Below, in pieces: positions 20,129 to 31,459 of a stretch of 64,000 nucleotides of DNA. Numbering within the stretch: the stretch's first letter is position 1; every line of letters starts with the position of its first letter. The notes below the pieces were generated by a model. That model had not been told where the DNA came from. It ran no database searches and saw only the letters and a program-made list of their open reading frames with translations. The stretch is from Fagopyrum homotropicum (taxonomy: Eukaryota; Streptophyta; Magnoliopsida; Caryophyllales; Polygonaceae): contig BSWB01000002.1 in NCBI GenBank assembly GCA_033239125.1, positions 88,718,560-88,782,559 on the forward strand. Reading direction: 5' to 3'. The position numbers and the translations under genes are program-made.

Positions 20129-21273
20129 GGAGTTTAAGGATGTGTTTCCGGAAGAAATACCACATGGCCTTCCACCTTTGAGAGGCATTGAGCACCAAAT
20201 TGACCTTATTCCCGGCGCAACACTCCCAAATAGAACAGCCTACCGAATGAACCCAAAGGAGAGTCAAGAGATTCAAGCGCAAGTTCAAGACCTCCTAGAC
20301 AAGTGCTACGTGAGGGAGAGCTTAAGTCCGTGCGCCGTGCCCGTGCTCTTGGTACCTAAGAAGAACAACACATGGAGGATGTGTGTTGATTGTCGAGCTA
20401 TCAACAACATCACCATCAAGTACCGCCACCGTATTCCCCGCCTAGATGACATGCTTGATGAGCTACATGGCGCCACCACTTTTAGCAAGATAGACCTACG
20501 GAGTGGCTACCATCAAATCCGAATGAAGGAGGGGGACGAGTGGAAAACAGCCTTCAAAACTAAGTTTGGTTTGTATGAGTGGCTTGTTATGCCATTTGGG
20601 TTAACTAATGCTCCTTCTACTTTTATGCGGTTTAATGAACTATGTTTTGAGACATTTTATAGGAAAGTTTGTTGTAGTATACTTTGATGATATTTTAATC
20701 TATAGCAGGTCCCTAGAGGAGCATGAAGAACATCTAAGGGAAGTAGTTCTTACCCTTAGGGATGAACACTTGTATGCTAATCTTAAGAAATGTAGTTTTT
20801 GCACTAATGAGGTTATATTTCTTGGTTTTGTAGTGACTACACAAGGCCTACAAGTGGATGAGGAGAAGATTAGAGCAATTAAAGATTGGCCTTCACCAAC
20901 ATCCATCAGCCAAGTAAGGAGTTTCCATGGGCTTGCAAGCTTCTATAGGCGCTTTGTGAGAGACTTTAGTACCATTGCCGCGCCCTTGACGGAAATTTGC
21001 AAGAAGCATGCGCCATTTGTGTGGGAGGAGGCGCAAGAACGTGCCTTTAGCAAGCTGAAATTGGTCTTAACCGAGGCGCCCTTGCTAGTTCTTCCCGACT
21101 TCACTAGGCCCTTTGAAGTGGAGTGTGACGCCTCAGGCATTGGCATAGGCGGCGTGCTCATGCAAGAAGGTAAGCCTATTGCCTTCTTTAGTGAAAAGCT
21201 CAAAGGAGCATGTCTTAATTACTCTACCTATGATAAAGAGTTATATGCTTTGTTTAGAGTGCTTAAGACATGA
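20076..21273 (+). pseudogene. CRM-B reverse transcriptase and start of RNase H
   Basis: RT begins ILEEFKDVFPEEIPHGLPPL and proceeds through VPVLLVPKKNNTWRMCVDCR and YEWLVMPFGLTNAPSTFM. A one-base frameshift at about 20632 precedes KFVVVYFDDILIYSRSLEEH with the YFDD catalytic site. The thumb and connection follow (RSFHGLASFYRRFVRDFSTI), then RNase H from FEVECDASGIGIGGVLMQEG to ALFRVLKT. A TGG-to-TGA stop at 21271-21273 ends this part. All core RT motifs are present. Confidence 0.92.
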
Positions 21274-22751
21274 CAACACTACTTGTGGCCTAGAGAGTTT
21301 ATTTTGCATTCCGATCATGAGTCTTTGAAGCATTTTCGGAGTCAAGATAAACTAGATAGGAGGCATGGTAGGTGGATGGAATTTATTGAGACTTTTCCCT
21401 ATGTTATCAAGTATAAAAAGGGAAAAGACAATGTAGTGGCGGATGCCCTCTCTAGGAGGTACACATTGTTGACTACATTGGATGCTAAGGTATTAGGCTT
21501 TGTTTACATTAAGGACCTCTATGAATCTGATATTGATTTTGGTGATACATATAAGTTATGTGTGCAAAAAGGTTCCTTAGATAAATACTATTTGTTTGAG
21601 GGATTTTTGTTTCGAATTGATAAGGTGTGCATACCTAGGTGTTCCCTTCGATTGTTGCTAGTAGAGGAAGACCATAAAGGAGGTTTAATGGGTCATTTTA
21701 GGAGGGATAAAACTTATGCTATGCTGCACTCACACTTTTATTGGCCACAAATGCTTAGGGATGTTGAAAATGTGCTTAAAAGATGCTTAGAATGCCTTAG
21801 AGCTAAATCTAAAGTGAAGCCTCATGGATTGTACACACCTTTGCCCATCCCACAGCCCCTTGGGAAGACATTAGTATGGACTTTATTGTGGGATTGCCTA
21901 GGACTAAAAGAGGTAGAGACTCGATTTTTGTGATTGTAGATCGTTTCTCAAAAATGGCTTACTTTATTGCTTGTCACAAAACTGATGATGCGGCCAATGT
22001 AGCTAATCTATTCTTTCGGGAAGTAGTTAGGTTACATGGAATTCCGAGGACAATAGTAAGTGATAGGGATGTTAAGTTCTTAAGTTATTTTTGGAAGACT
22101 ATTTGGGGAAAGCTAGGTACGAAATTGTTATTTTCTACATCAAGCCACCCCCAAACTGATGGGAAAACGGAAGTAACTAATAGGACTTTAACCACACTTT
22201 TAAGGGCTGTCATAAAAAAGAATCTAAAGGAATGGGAGGATGTCTTGCCACATGTTGAATTTGCCTATAATAGAGTTGTGCATTTGTCTACTTACATCTC
22301 TCCATTTGAGTGTGTTTATGGTTTTAATCCACTAACCCCTTTTGAACTTACACCGTTGCCTAAGAAGGAGCGAGTGGATTTAAGTGCTAAAACGCAGGTT
22401 GAACACATCAAGGAGCTACATAGGAGGACAAGGATTAAGCTTGAGGAGAAAGGCAAATACAACGCAGCCAAGGCAAACAAAGGAAGGAAGAAGGTTACAT
22501 TTGAGGCCGGTGACCTTGTATGGCTACACTTGAGGAAGGAGAGGTTTCAACAACTTCGGAAGTCCAAGCTCTCTCCAAGAGGAAACGGACCTTTCAAGGT
22601 GCTACACAAGGCTGGTGACAATGCCTATGTGCTAGACTTGCCGGACGACTATGCTTGTGATCCCACGTTCAATGTGAGGGATCTAAGCCCTTTTCCACCC
22701 CTTAGTGATGATCAAGGAAATTCGAGGTCGAATTCTTTTAAAGAAGGGTAG
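21274..22751 (+). pseudogene. CRM-B RNase H end and integrase
   Basis: Continues from the stop with HYLWPREFILHSDHESLKHF and ADALSRRYTLL. The HHCC finger is present (HKGGLMGHFRRDKTYAML, CLECLRAKSK), then a frameshift at about 21850-21880. The DDE core is DFIVGLPRTKRGRDSIFVIV, TIVSDRDVKFLSYFW and SSHPQTDGKTEVTNRTL. The C-terminus has GDLVWLHLRKERFQQLRKSK and FNVRDLSPFPPL. It ends NSRSNSFKEG at a TAG (22749-22751) just before the LTR, unlike CRM-C, whose frame enters the LTR. Confidence 0.92.
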
Positions 22752-22753
22752 AA
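22740..22753 (+). other. CRM-B polypurine tract
   Basis: AAAGAAGGGTAGAA directly before TGATGAAGG of the 3' LTR. Confidence 0.8.
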
Positions 22754-23454
22754 TGATGAAGGGTCATTTGAGCTAGCTCCATCTTCAACACCACAAGGAG
22801 CCCTAACACGAGCTCAAGCCAAACGCCAAGCAGAGAGAGATGTTATCTTCCTAACCATGGTTCAAGAAGCTCACCCAAGCTCACCTCCAATGAGTCCAAG
22901 GCCCGTCATGATGCTTAGCCACATTGGACCAGCCAAGAAGAAGTTGAATGGAGCATAGGAGAGCTTCACGTGTGCATGTGCATGGCTGGCGTGAGAAGCT
23001 AGTTAGAGAGTGTTAAATAAAGCTTAGAATTAGTCTATTTTATGGATTTATTTAAAGCACTCTAATTTGTAATTATTGTTTTTATTTCTTTTCTATTTTT
23101 AGAAGAGAAGGTCTAGGTTGTATATAAACCTTTCTCTCTTCCTTTTTGTGCAGATTACGTTAAACACATTGCCTAAGTGCTAAATCGAACATTTTGAGTT
23201 CAGCCTATTGTCTCGTGAGAACTGTGGTGTTTGCATAGCTTTCTCGTTCTTGTGTGTGTCAATCTCCTTCGGGTTGGTGCTACAAGTCGAATCGAAGCAA
23301 CCTCTTCGTGCCTTCGATAATTCTAGATCGATTGTGTGAAGTTGTAAGAAGCGGGGTCGAATCGTCATCGATTTGGGTTCTTTGATCATCGAATCCAAGG
23401 GTTCTATCGTTTGTTCCTTTCGGTTCCTCTATTCCATCTCGTTTCCCTTATTGC
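22754..23454 (+). repeat. CRM-B 3' LTR, first part
   Basis: Matches 7862-8562 of the 5' LTR, including the G-box (22967) and TATA box (23121). It is interrupted by Tekay-2 after ATTGC and continues at 44178. Confidence 0.93.
23450..23454. other. Tekay-2 target site duplication, left (ATTGC)
   Basis: ATTGC, repeated at 44173-44177. The intact target is visible in the CRM-B 5' LTR (CCCTTATTGCTTTGCACG). Confidence 0.95.
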
Positions 23455-25722
23455 TGTAATAGCTAGGATTTCCGAATTCTAATTAACGTTGATTAACTTA
23501 ATCGTTGATAGTAATTAACATATAACTCGCGAAGACTTCGCAAGTGATGAGTAAGAGTCTCACCGTTATGTTCCTGGCGTAATTTTTGAACGTTTCGGGA
23601 AATTTTTACTTTTTCCCCCGGGTAATTATTTTTACCCTCCGGTATAATTTGGAGCATTTGGGAGCTCCAATTAATAAAAATGCAGTTGAGAGAAATGATC
23701 AGTACATCGGATATGTCCTAGATATGAAATAACATGGAGAGGCAAAACGGCCAAAAGAGTCGCTATTTCGTTTCTTAGCGGTTAAGAAATGTGGCTTAGG
23801 AATGCCCATTTTACGAGATAGTTATGGAATATTTATCCCGATAATATTCCGAATTTTGTATTCCAATTACGTAAAGTTTGGAGACCGAAAAATACAACCG
23901 CAATTCAATTAAATAGTTTGGATAAACATTATATATATATATATATATATATGAGCTGTACTTCACAAATGCAAATGAATTGCATACTACAGCGGAAGTT
24001 TCAAATATATATATTAAAAGCTAATGAAATGAAAAGAGGCGGTGCAAATATATATATATATTATGTACGGAGGAGAAGCCGGCTATCACTTCCACTTTAC
24101 AATTCCATTTCAGTTTACAGAGCGAACAAGCGAGAGCAACCGTACGAACATTTTAACCTATCTTCAACCTTCCATAATTCGTCCATCTTCGATCCATTTT
24201 CAGATCCGTTTGTATCAACGAGTCCCTTATCTTGCTCTCTTCAACGTGGTGCCAAGCTATTTCCCGATTGATAGCTTTTTGGTAAAGCTTCCGTTTACCG
24301 CTATCGGAACGCCGACGGACTACCGCAAGTCATCAAACGTGAGGTTTTATACCGCGCTCTTACTCCCCGTATCGCTAGGGGTCTGGATCTACTTCCGGTT
24401 CGTATATCGGGTCAGTAACGAATAAGTTATGAATTTATTCGTTTTTCATATTGCAGGTTAGTATAAATTGACCTTAAGTTGGTTAAAATGGATAATTGGA
24501 ATTTCCATTATGCTCGTTATATTATTCTGGTGATTATGGGTTGTTTGTTTGATGAAATCTGATGACAGGGGGTTTAGAAATTGCCTGCGGGCAAAACGTT
24601 ATTCTGGAAAAATCTAATTAATTAATTAAAGGTTAATTAATTAAGTTTGGTTAGAATTGAGATTAAGGAATGTTGATTAGATACTACCTTGAGATTTGAG
24701 GAATTGTAAGTTATGTTGAGATATTGAGGTTTAGTTGGTTGTGAGGCTTATAGATTGATTATGATCCTTATGGATCCCTTGGGTCTAGATGTAACCTTTT
24801 TGATTGTTAGGAGTATTGATATCTCTTTATGCCTTGTTATTAGGCAGTGTCCCTCTCAAGATTGGAGGTTGATCGTGGTTATGATTGTACGAGGTTGAGG
24901 TAAGTCCGTAGGACTTACTTAGCTACCATCCCTATATTGGGTGTTTGCATGAGTGGTGTGTGCTTTATATGTTTGCTATGATAGCATGAGTTGTCGTTTT
25001 TATCGACCTATGTTCTATTGACTGCCCCACTGCGTGGCTGTGATAATCTTTCCCTTTCATCCCGCCGTGGAGTCTAGGAGGTTCTCTGATGTCGGGCCAG
25101 ACTGGTTTACAGGAAGGACGCAATCCACTCCCATAGGGTACACGGATTGTGTGACCGATACTCGTACAGCTGGACATTGTACTCAGAGGCGGGGATGTAT
25201 CGGTCCTCGTGTCACATACTTTCATCTATCTATATATATATACGGTTTTTGAGTGAATGGTTATTGTATAAAGATAATAAATGGGTAAATGTGTGATAGC
25301 GTGCTGAGGTGTTTATCTTTCATGATTGTGTTTGTGCTTATGCATTACCTCATATATGTATGGTTAGCTAACGGTTTCATACCGTGTTGTAGATGTTTAC
25401 ATGTTAGGCGCTACTGGGTGATCTGGCAGGGTGACAGGCCGAGGACTCTCGTACATTAGGTGGTTGGTTTGGGTTTGTTGTGTTCCCCTCCTGCGTGAGG
25501 ATGTTCTTTTGTACCTCCTGTGTGAGGTTGTCGTTTTATATACTCGGCTATGTTGTTGTTTACTTTGGGTTGTACAGTTTATACTGTTTTATGTATTTGT
25601 TTTATATCTGTCAGTGCCATGTTGTAAGGTCCAGTGAACTTGTTGTCAAGCTAGGGTCAGGATCCATTGTGAGATCCTAGCCCAATGTGACATCCCGAGT
25701 CCCGCGGATTCGGGGTGTTACA
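23455..25722 (+). repeat. Tekay-2 5' LTR
   Basis: Starts TGTAATAGCTAGG and ends GGGGTGTTACA. It contains two TA microsatellites (23930-23952, 24048-24061) and a 127-codon frame (24042-24425) that is also open in other copies. Confidence 0.93.
24042..24425 (+). other. LTR reading frame ending in FVYRVSNE
   Basis: A 127-codon frame inside the LTR, open also in the 3' LTR (42515-42877). It stays open in the diverged inverted Tekay-3 LTR (62995-63372, minus strand), with readable protein similarity over about 110 residues, including FQIRLYQRVPYLALFNVVP and FRFVYRVSNE. The frame ends at the TAA in CGAATAAG. The diverged Tekay-1 LTR ends the same frame with RVSNE. No known domain is recognised. 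It may be an upstream ORF in the transcript leader, or conservation without coding. Confidence 0.4.
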
Positions 25723-25726
25723 GAGT

Positions 25727-25738
25727 TGGTATCAGAGC
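25727..25738 (+). other. Tekay-2 primer binding site (tRNA-Met)
   Basis: TGGTATCAGAGC, 4 nt after the LTR end. Confidence 0.9.
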
Positions 25739-25902
25739 CAGGTTGACAACAATGACACTTGCTACCTGCAATGAGGTTTGATAGGTAAAATAAACAGAGC
25801 CCACACGGGATCTGACGTTTTCAAAGGTTTTAGTTTTAAGTGTGGTTTTGGGATAGAATGTACGAGAATTCGTCACCTCTGTCATGGATCTCTGCAGCGT
25901 AG

Positions 25903-25906
<4 letters not shown>

Positions 25907-25952
<46 letters not shown>
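25907..25952. repeat. TA microsatellite in Tekay-2 leader
   Basis: About 22 TA units in the 25739-26046 leader, at the position where Tekay-1 carries the 100-bp palindrome. Confidence 0.95.
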
Positions 25953-25954
<2 letters not shown>

Positions 25955-26046
25955 GTGTGTACTATGGATTATGTGGATGTATTATATACATATCGATACC
26001 TATGGCTTATATATAGCCTTATAAGATTAGGTGCGTATATCCTACA

Positions 26047-26770
26047 GATGACTCAGACTAGAGTAGTATTTGTAGTGGGATGAGGTAGGGGTACACCCCC
26101 TCTTCCTCCAATGGTGATAAGTCAGGGACCAGTTTCCGCTGTTGTTTCGCCTATGGCAGAGAACGAGTTTGAAGAGGCTGATCGTGTCTCCATGAGTAGA
26201 TCCGAGTTTCAAGAGTATATGCAGCAAGTATATGAGGCGGTGATAGCGGGTAGACCTACACCGGATTTACCAACATCTGTGAGATCAATTGAAGCTTCTG
26301 GATCAGAGAAGAAGCAACGGATTGAATCAGTTAGTGGAGAAGCAAAGATGATAAATGGTGAACCAAGTCAGATACTAGGACAATCAAGTGGTCCTTTGGC
26401 CATGAAGACGACGGGCACGGAACTATTGTGTTTTAATTGCGGGAAGTTTGGACACCGGCGAGCTGTGTGCCCAAAGGCACCCATAATATGCTTTACGTGT
26501 GGTAAAGCAGGGCATAGAGCAAAGTTTTGTCGACAGGGCAAGGCGTTGCCTTTACAAGTTCCCTCTCGGAATAAGATCATTCAAGGTGGACGACGAAGAT
26601 CGAGTTACCCTTCAGTTGCACAGGTTGCAAGAATGAGACAATTATGTTACAATTGTGGCTATCCAGATCATTTGCGTTCTGAGTGTCCTTTGGCACCGAT
26701 AGCTTGTTTCATCTGTGGTGAACTAGGCCATCTGGCCCCTTTCTGTCAGCAAGGTAGTGTTTCTTCCTAG
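26047..26770 (+). pseudogene. Tekay-2 Gag without capsid domain, four zinc knuckles
   Basis: ATG at 26047 (MTQTRVVFVVG) is followed by a TGA at 26081; 26111-26770 is then open for 219 codons. The product has an acidic N-terminal segment (ENEFEEADRVSMSRSEFQEY), a serine/glutamate linker, and four CCHC knuckles: CFNCGKFGHRRAVC, CFTCGKAGHRAKFC, CYNCGYPDHLRSEC and CFICGELGHLAPFC. The usual capsid-type retrotransposon gag domain between linker and knuckle is absent. Tekay-1 has the same arrangement. An intact 219-codon frame next to a Pol full of stops is notable. It should bind nucleic acid; particle assembly would need a partner. Confidence 0.75.
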
Positions 26771-29700
26771 CAAGACCTTCCTCTTTCCGGTGTTGAAAGA
26801 GTGGAAGTGGAGGCTATATGAGGACCTCAGTGATACTTGAGGAGCATAGATCTGAGATCAAGTGATGATATGTAGTGGAGCTACGGGAGTTAGCTGTTAC
26901 AGGTACCATTCTCGTTATTGGTTTACCTAGTGGAGTTTTGTTTGTTATGAGTGCTATGCACTTCTTGTCTTTTGATGCATGCGTTAATGGTTGATCTTTG
27001 ATATATAGTAGAAGGTGGACTTTCCTTTACAAGATTACCAGTTAGGGGTCTGAGGTACCGCGAGATATGTGTTTGTTCCCTTATTCCGGGACTTGTGTAT
27101 GGCTTGTAGACTTCTTTGTCATGTCGTAGGTGCATGAGAAAGTCTTTATGTGTATGGATTGGAGGAATAGATATCGTGCGGTGTTAGATATTAATAGTAA
27201 GGCTATTATAGTCTTTACTGAGATGGTAATTAGAGGTCTTCTAAGGTTAATACCTTTGAAGAGACGGGTTTGTCATCAAGACTGTACGAGCAGCGAGCTG
27301 ATAGCATAGGGATGTGACGCCTTCTAGTGTTATACCATGAAGGAGCGAGATAGTCCAAAAATGGAAGGTATTCCAGTTGTTTATGAGTTTATAGACGTGT
27401 TACTGAACCGTCTAGTTGCCACCTCAGCAGAGTGTGGACATTGTTATCAAGTTGAAGTATGATAAACGATTGAATGGGAAAGCCACACTATATGGTGCTT
27501 GTTGAGATATTGTACTGATAACTTGAAAAGTTGATTTAAACGGGTTTACCCTAGTGGGTTCCATGTTCCGTATTGACGACCTGATGAGTTAGCTTCAAGA
27601 AACAATTGTGTTTTCAGGATTTTTTTGTGCTCAAGATATCCCTAGTCATGGATGAGAGAGCAGCATGTGTATGAGATAGCATCCCATACCCGTTATGGAC
27701 ACTACGAGTTTGTAGTGATGTCATTTGGGTTGACGAATGTTTTAGTAGTTTTTAGTGAGTTGATGAACAGTATCTTCATCGACTTCCTTGATTAGTTGGT
27801 GGTGGACTTCATGGATGACATGTCGGTATACTCTCATAGCAGAGAATAGTAGACCGATCGTCTGAGGACCGTTCTACAGATTTCGAGAGATAGAGGGTTG
27901 TATGCTACGCTCTCTAAGTGTAAGTGGAGATGCCAGTGGTATCCTTTTTAGGCCATGTTGTCTCCGCTAGTGGGATCATGGTTGACCTGGCGAGAATTAA
28001 GTATGTTGTAACATGGGAGATACTGATGAACATTAAGGAATACGTAGTTTTCTCGGCCCAGCCGATTGCTACCAATGCTTTGAGGAAGGATTTTATATGA
28101 TTACGTATTCATTTGCGAGTCTTTTGAGAAGAACACCATAACTGCGTGGTTAAGGCACTATGTCATAGTTCTGAAGAGTAGAGGAAGCACTTGACCCCTG
28201 TTTCCATTCTGTTGTAGTTAGAAGATTTTTGGGAGCCCATGATTTACGGTGATACATCTCGGCTAAGGCTGATATGTGTATTACTATAGAGGAGTAGGGT
28301 TATTGATATGTGTGTTTACAGTTGAGAACGTATGATGAGAACTACCCGACTCATGATTTAGAGTTAGTAGTGGTAGTTCAAGCCTTTAAGTTTTGAAGAC
28401 CGTCCCGGTGTGATCTTCATGTCAGATTTCTATAGATCATAGAAATCTGAAGTATATTTTATGCAAAAGGGGTTGAATAACCACCAGTGTTAAGAGCTTA
28501 AGTTGATCAAGACTTTGACTTGAAGATTCCATATTTCAGAGAAGTTAAACGTTGTCGCCGATAACTTGAATGGAGAGATGCTCCAAGAGAAGATGATTGT
28601 GAGACTGATAGTTCAACCTCAGCTTCAGAGAGATCTAGCTTGGCTAGAGTTGGACAATCAGTTCCTTGATGAGGATACCCAGTTATACCTCAGAGGTTCT
28701 ACCTGGTCTGTTGGATGAGGTCCAACAGAAGCAGGAGACCTGCCCAGCCTTGACAAGGTTTAGAAAAAGGATGTCTCGTACTGAGGCACCATAGTTCTTC
28801 ATGGGAGTAGATGGACTGATGAAGAGTCATGACCGCTTTTGTGTACTTGTTGATGCAGATGGAGACAGAGAATATTACGGTATACCCACTGTACGCCTTA
28901 TTCAGTACATTCAGGTACGAGTAAGATGTATCACGAGATGAGACGATTATATTGTATGAAGCCGATATAACCAGATTTGTGATATAATGTGTGACTTGTT
29001 AGCGGGTCCAGATAGAATATTTCCGATCTAGAGATAAGCCCCACCCACTACCAGTGCAGTAGTAGAATTTGGGAGGACATCTCTATGGACTTTTTTTTTT
29101 TGGGATTGTGACCTAGTAGAATATTTATGTTATCTGAATTATTGGTAACAAATTAATGAAACCGGCACGTTTCATTTCTATCAGAAGAACGTGGCTAGTG
29201 AATGAATTGGCTGAGGAGTACACTAGACAAATAGTGGGACTCCATGGTATACCAAGAACGATCATTTCTGATCGAGATGGATGTTTTTACTTTGAAATTT
29301 TGGGCAGCAGATTCAGACTGCTTTGTGTACCCCATGACTACACTTCACCCCCTGACAGATGTTCAGTTAGAGAGGATCGTCTAGATCTTAAAGGTCTATT
29401 ATAAGTTGTAAGTTGAATGGGAAACGTGGACGGTTATATTACCTTCCATTAATGAGTTTATTATATAACAATGAAGGACGTGCATCTTTCTAGGATGGCC
29501 CTATGAGGCAATATATAGACATAGGTGTCGTATATCCTTATGCTAGAAGTGATCTAGCAGTAGTAGTGGAATAACACCTGACAAGATTCAGGATTTTATA
29601 GTTCAAGTAACGTTGATTGAAAGAAGAATGCTGGATGTACAGAGTCGCCAGATATTATATGTAGACAAGAGGCGTTAACCTCTAAAGTTCAAGCGAGAGT

Positions 29701-30130
29701 TCATGTCCGGCTGAAAGTATCTCAGCTGCGAGATGTTAGACGTGTTAATATGGAAAGGGAACTGAGTTTCCAATATGATGGTTTATTTGAGATTGACTAG
29801 TACGGAGAAGGCAGCATGATGTTTAGCTTTGCCTCTGAGATTAGAGGATATCCACCCAGTGTTTCATATGTCTCAACTGAGGAAGTATATACCAGACTCG
29901 AGACACCTTGTGAGTTACGATGATTTGGTGGTTGAGCCCAACCACACTTTTGTTGAGCATTCGATTACATTCTTGGAATGAGATATGAAACGCTTGCATT
30001 CGAAAGACATTCCCATATTGAGGATATGATGGTCGAGATGAAGACCTGAAGAGGTTATGTGAGAGACTGAGGATAGTGTCATGAGGAACTGTCCAAAGTA
30101 TATGTTGGGACATACCAATTTGTGGGAGCA
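26771..30130 (+). pseudogene. Tekay-2 Pol, heavily decayed
   Basis: No long frame survives, but landmarks appear in order. A protease-type segment lies at about 26930-27200. RT is marked by RYGHYEFVVM then SFGLTN (27691-27740) and VVDFMDDMSVYS (about 27799-27840, MDD in place of YIDD or YVDD). RNase H remains as HRNLKYI (about 28435). The integrase core is in 29156-29404 with LHGIPRTIISDRDG. A C-terminal LEDIHPVFHMSQLRKYIPDS (about 29845) is followed by a chromodomain-like ITFLE, DMKRLHSKDIPILRI, PEEVM, ETEDSV (about 29955-30090). The domain order is that of a chromovirus. The many stops and frameshifts compared with its young LTRs imply it was mobilised as a defective copy. Confidence 0.8.
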
Positions 30131-30715
30131 CGAGTAGATCTTAGTGCTATCTTGATGAATGTTGTGCTTATGTGCTTGTATGCCTTGATGTGTTATTACA
30201 TGCTAGTTGTGATGTGATTTATGATCTTAGTAGATCTTGATGTGCTAGTGTGATGTATGATATAGCTGGAGATGATTACTTCCTCCACGCTACCCGAGTA
30301 TGATCATATTTATAGCTGAAGATGGTTCTTTCCTCCATGCTATTTGAGCGGGATTAGGATTCAGCTGGAGATGATTCTTTCCTCCATGCTACCTTGATGG
30401 ACATAGTTCAGTGGAGATGTGATTCCTCCACGCGATATATATGTTTATGGGTTGGCTAGAGATGTGCTTCCTCTATGCCTTGTGATGTGGTATGGCGAGA
30501 GACGTGATTCCTCTACGCCTTTGGGTAGCGTTATGGCCCTATTTCCTAGAGATGATGATTCCTCCATGTTTATACTTGAGGTTATAGATTGTTATAGGTT
30601 GTGATCTTTTGAACGGAGATGTGATACCTCCGATAGAAAGAGTGAGAGTTATACCTCGGCGTATGGGTCCGAGAGGATTTGGGAATTGTTCAAGTTTCGG
30701 GTCGAAACTTTTTTT
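30131..30715 (+). other. Tekay-2 3' untranslated region with hairpin array
   Basis: About 600 bp without a gene. Bases 30268-30631 contain eight short units of the form (T)GGAGATG-N-CCTCC(A), spaced about 33-67 bp apart. Each can form a 4-6 bp stem. Confidence 0.8.
30268..30631 (+). repeat. Eight GGAG...CTCC mini-hairpin units
   Basis: Units at 30268-30286, 30318-30336, 30366-30384, 30413-30429, 30458-30474, 30498-30514, 30548-30565 and 30615-30631. Stems covary: TGGAG/CTCCA in units 1, 3 and 4, TAGAG/CTCTA in unit 5 and CGGAG/CTCCG in unit 8. Units 2, 6 and 7 carry one mismatch. Confidence 0.7.
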
Positions 30716-30729
30716 TAAGGGGTGTGTGA
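30716..30729 (+). other. Tekay-2 polypurine tract
   Basis: TAAGGGGTGTGTGA directly before TGTAATAG of the 3' LTR. Confidence 0.7.
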
Positions 30730-31016
30730 TGTAATAGCTAGGATTTCCAAATTCTAATTAACGTTGATTAACTTAATCGTTGATAGTAATTAACATATAA
30801 CTCGCGAAGACTTCGCAAGTGATGAGTAAGAGTCCCACCGTTATGTTCTTGGCGTAATTTTGGACGTTTCGGGAAATTTTTACTTTTTCCCCCGGGTAAT
30901 TATTTTTACCCACCGGTATTATTTGGAGCATTTGGGAGCTCCAATTAATAAAAATGCAGTTGAGAGAAATGATCAGTACATCGGATATGTCCTAGATATG
31001 AAATAACATGGAGAGG
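30730..31016 (+). repeat. Tekay-2 3' LTR, first part
   Basis: Matches 23455-23741; interrupted by Athila-1 after AGAGG and resumed at 42135. Confidence 0.93.
31012..31016. other. Athila-1 target site duplication, left (AGAGG)
   Basis: AGAGG, repeated at 42130-42134; the intact site is visible in the 5' LTR (CATGGAGAGGCAAAACGG). Confidence 0.95.
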
Positions 31017-31362
31017 TGATAACACGATTTATGACTTAGGTTTAGATAATCATTTAGATAGAGTTCTCGCTCATTCATGCATGGTTTAGCACTAGTTCAC
31101 GACGTTTACACTCAATTCACATATTTTGTCGAGATAGACGTCTACACGGACTTGTGCATTGCTTTGTAGGTATTTTGGGAGATTTAGGAGCTAAAACGAT
31201 ACGTTTGAGGATCGTTCATCAAGATGACACACCCTCGGACTCATTAGGATGTGAGCTCTTGGCTAAGGAGGACTCATGGAACCTTACCAACACAAACCAT
31301 GCACCAAATCGAAGCTTAATGATCAAAGGCAAAGCTGAAGCACAAAATCACGGTTCACTGGT

Positions 31363-31380
31363 AAACCACGGCCGTGGTTT
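31363..31380. promoter_or_regulatory. 18-bp palindrome in Athila LTR
   Basis: AAACCACGGCCGTGGTTT is a perfect palindrome 72 bp upstream of the TATA box; identical at 40643-40660. The Athila-2 LTR keeps the 12-bp core at 53582-53593. A symmetrical protein site or cruciform is possible; function is unknown. Confidence 0.6.
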
Positions 31381-31451
31381 CAACCGTGGATTTTGCCAGG
31401 TTTTCGTGACAGCTGTGCCACGATCTCTTGGCCAGCTCTTGCAAGTTGTAG

Positions 31452-31459
31452 TATAAAAG
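31452..31459 (+). promoter_or_regulatory. TATA box of Athila-1 5' LTR
   Basis: TATAAAAG 436 bp into the LTR; conserved at 40732 and in Athila-2 at 53669. Confidence 0.65.

Noticed and set aside
25034..25252. Frames in the Tekay LTR around 25034 and 25431
   Set aside because: They repeat in the paired LTR only because the DNA is duplicated; the diverged Tekay-1 and Tekay-3 LTRs do not keep them open, unlike the RVSNE frame.
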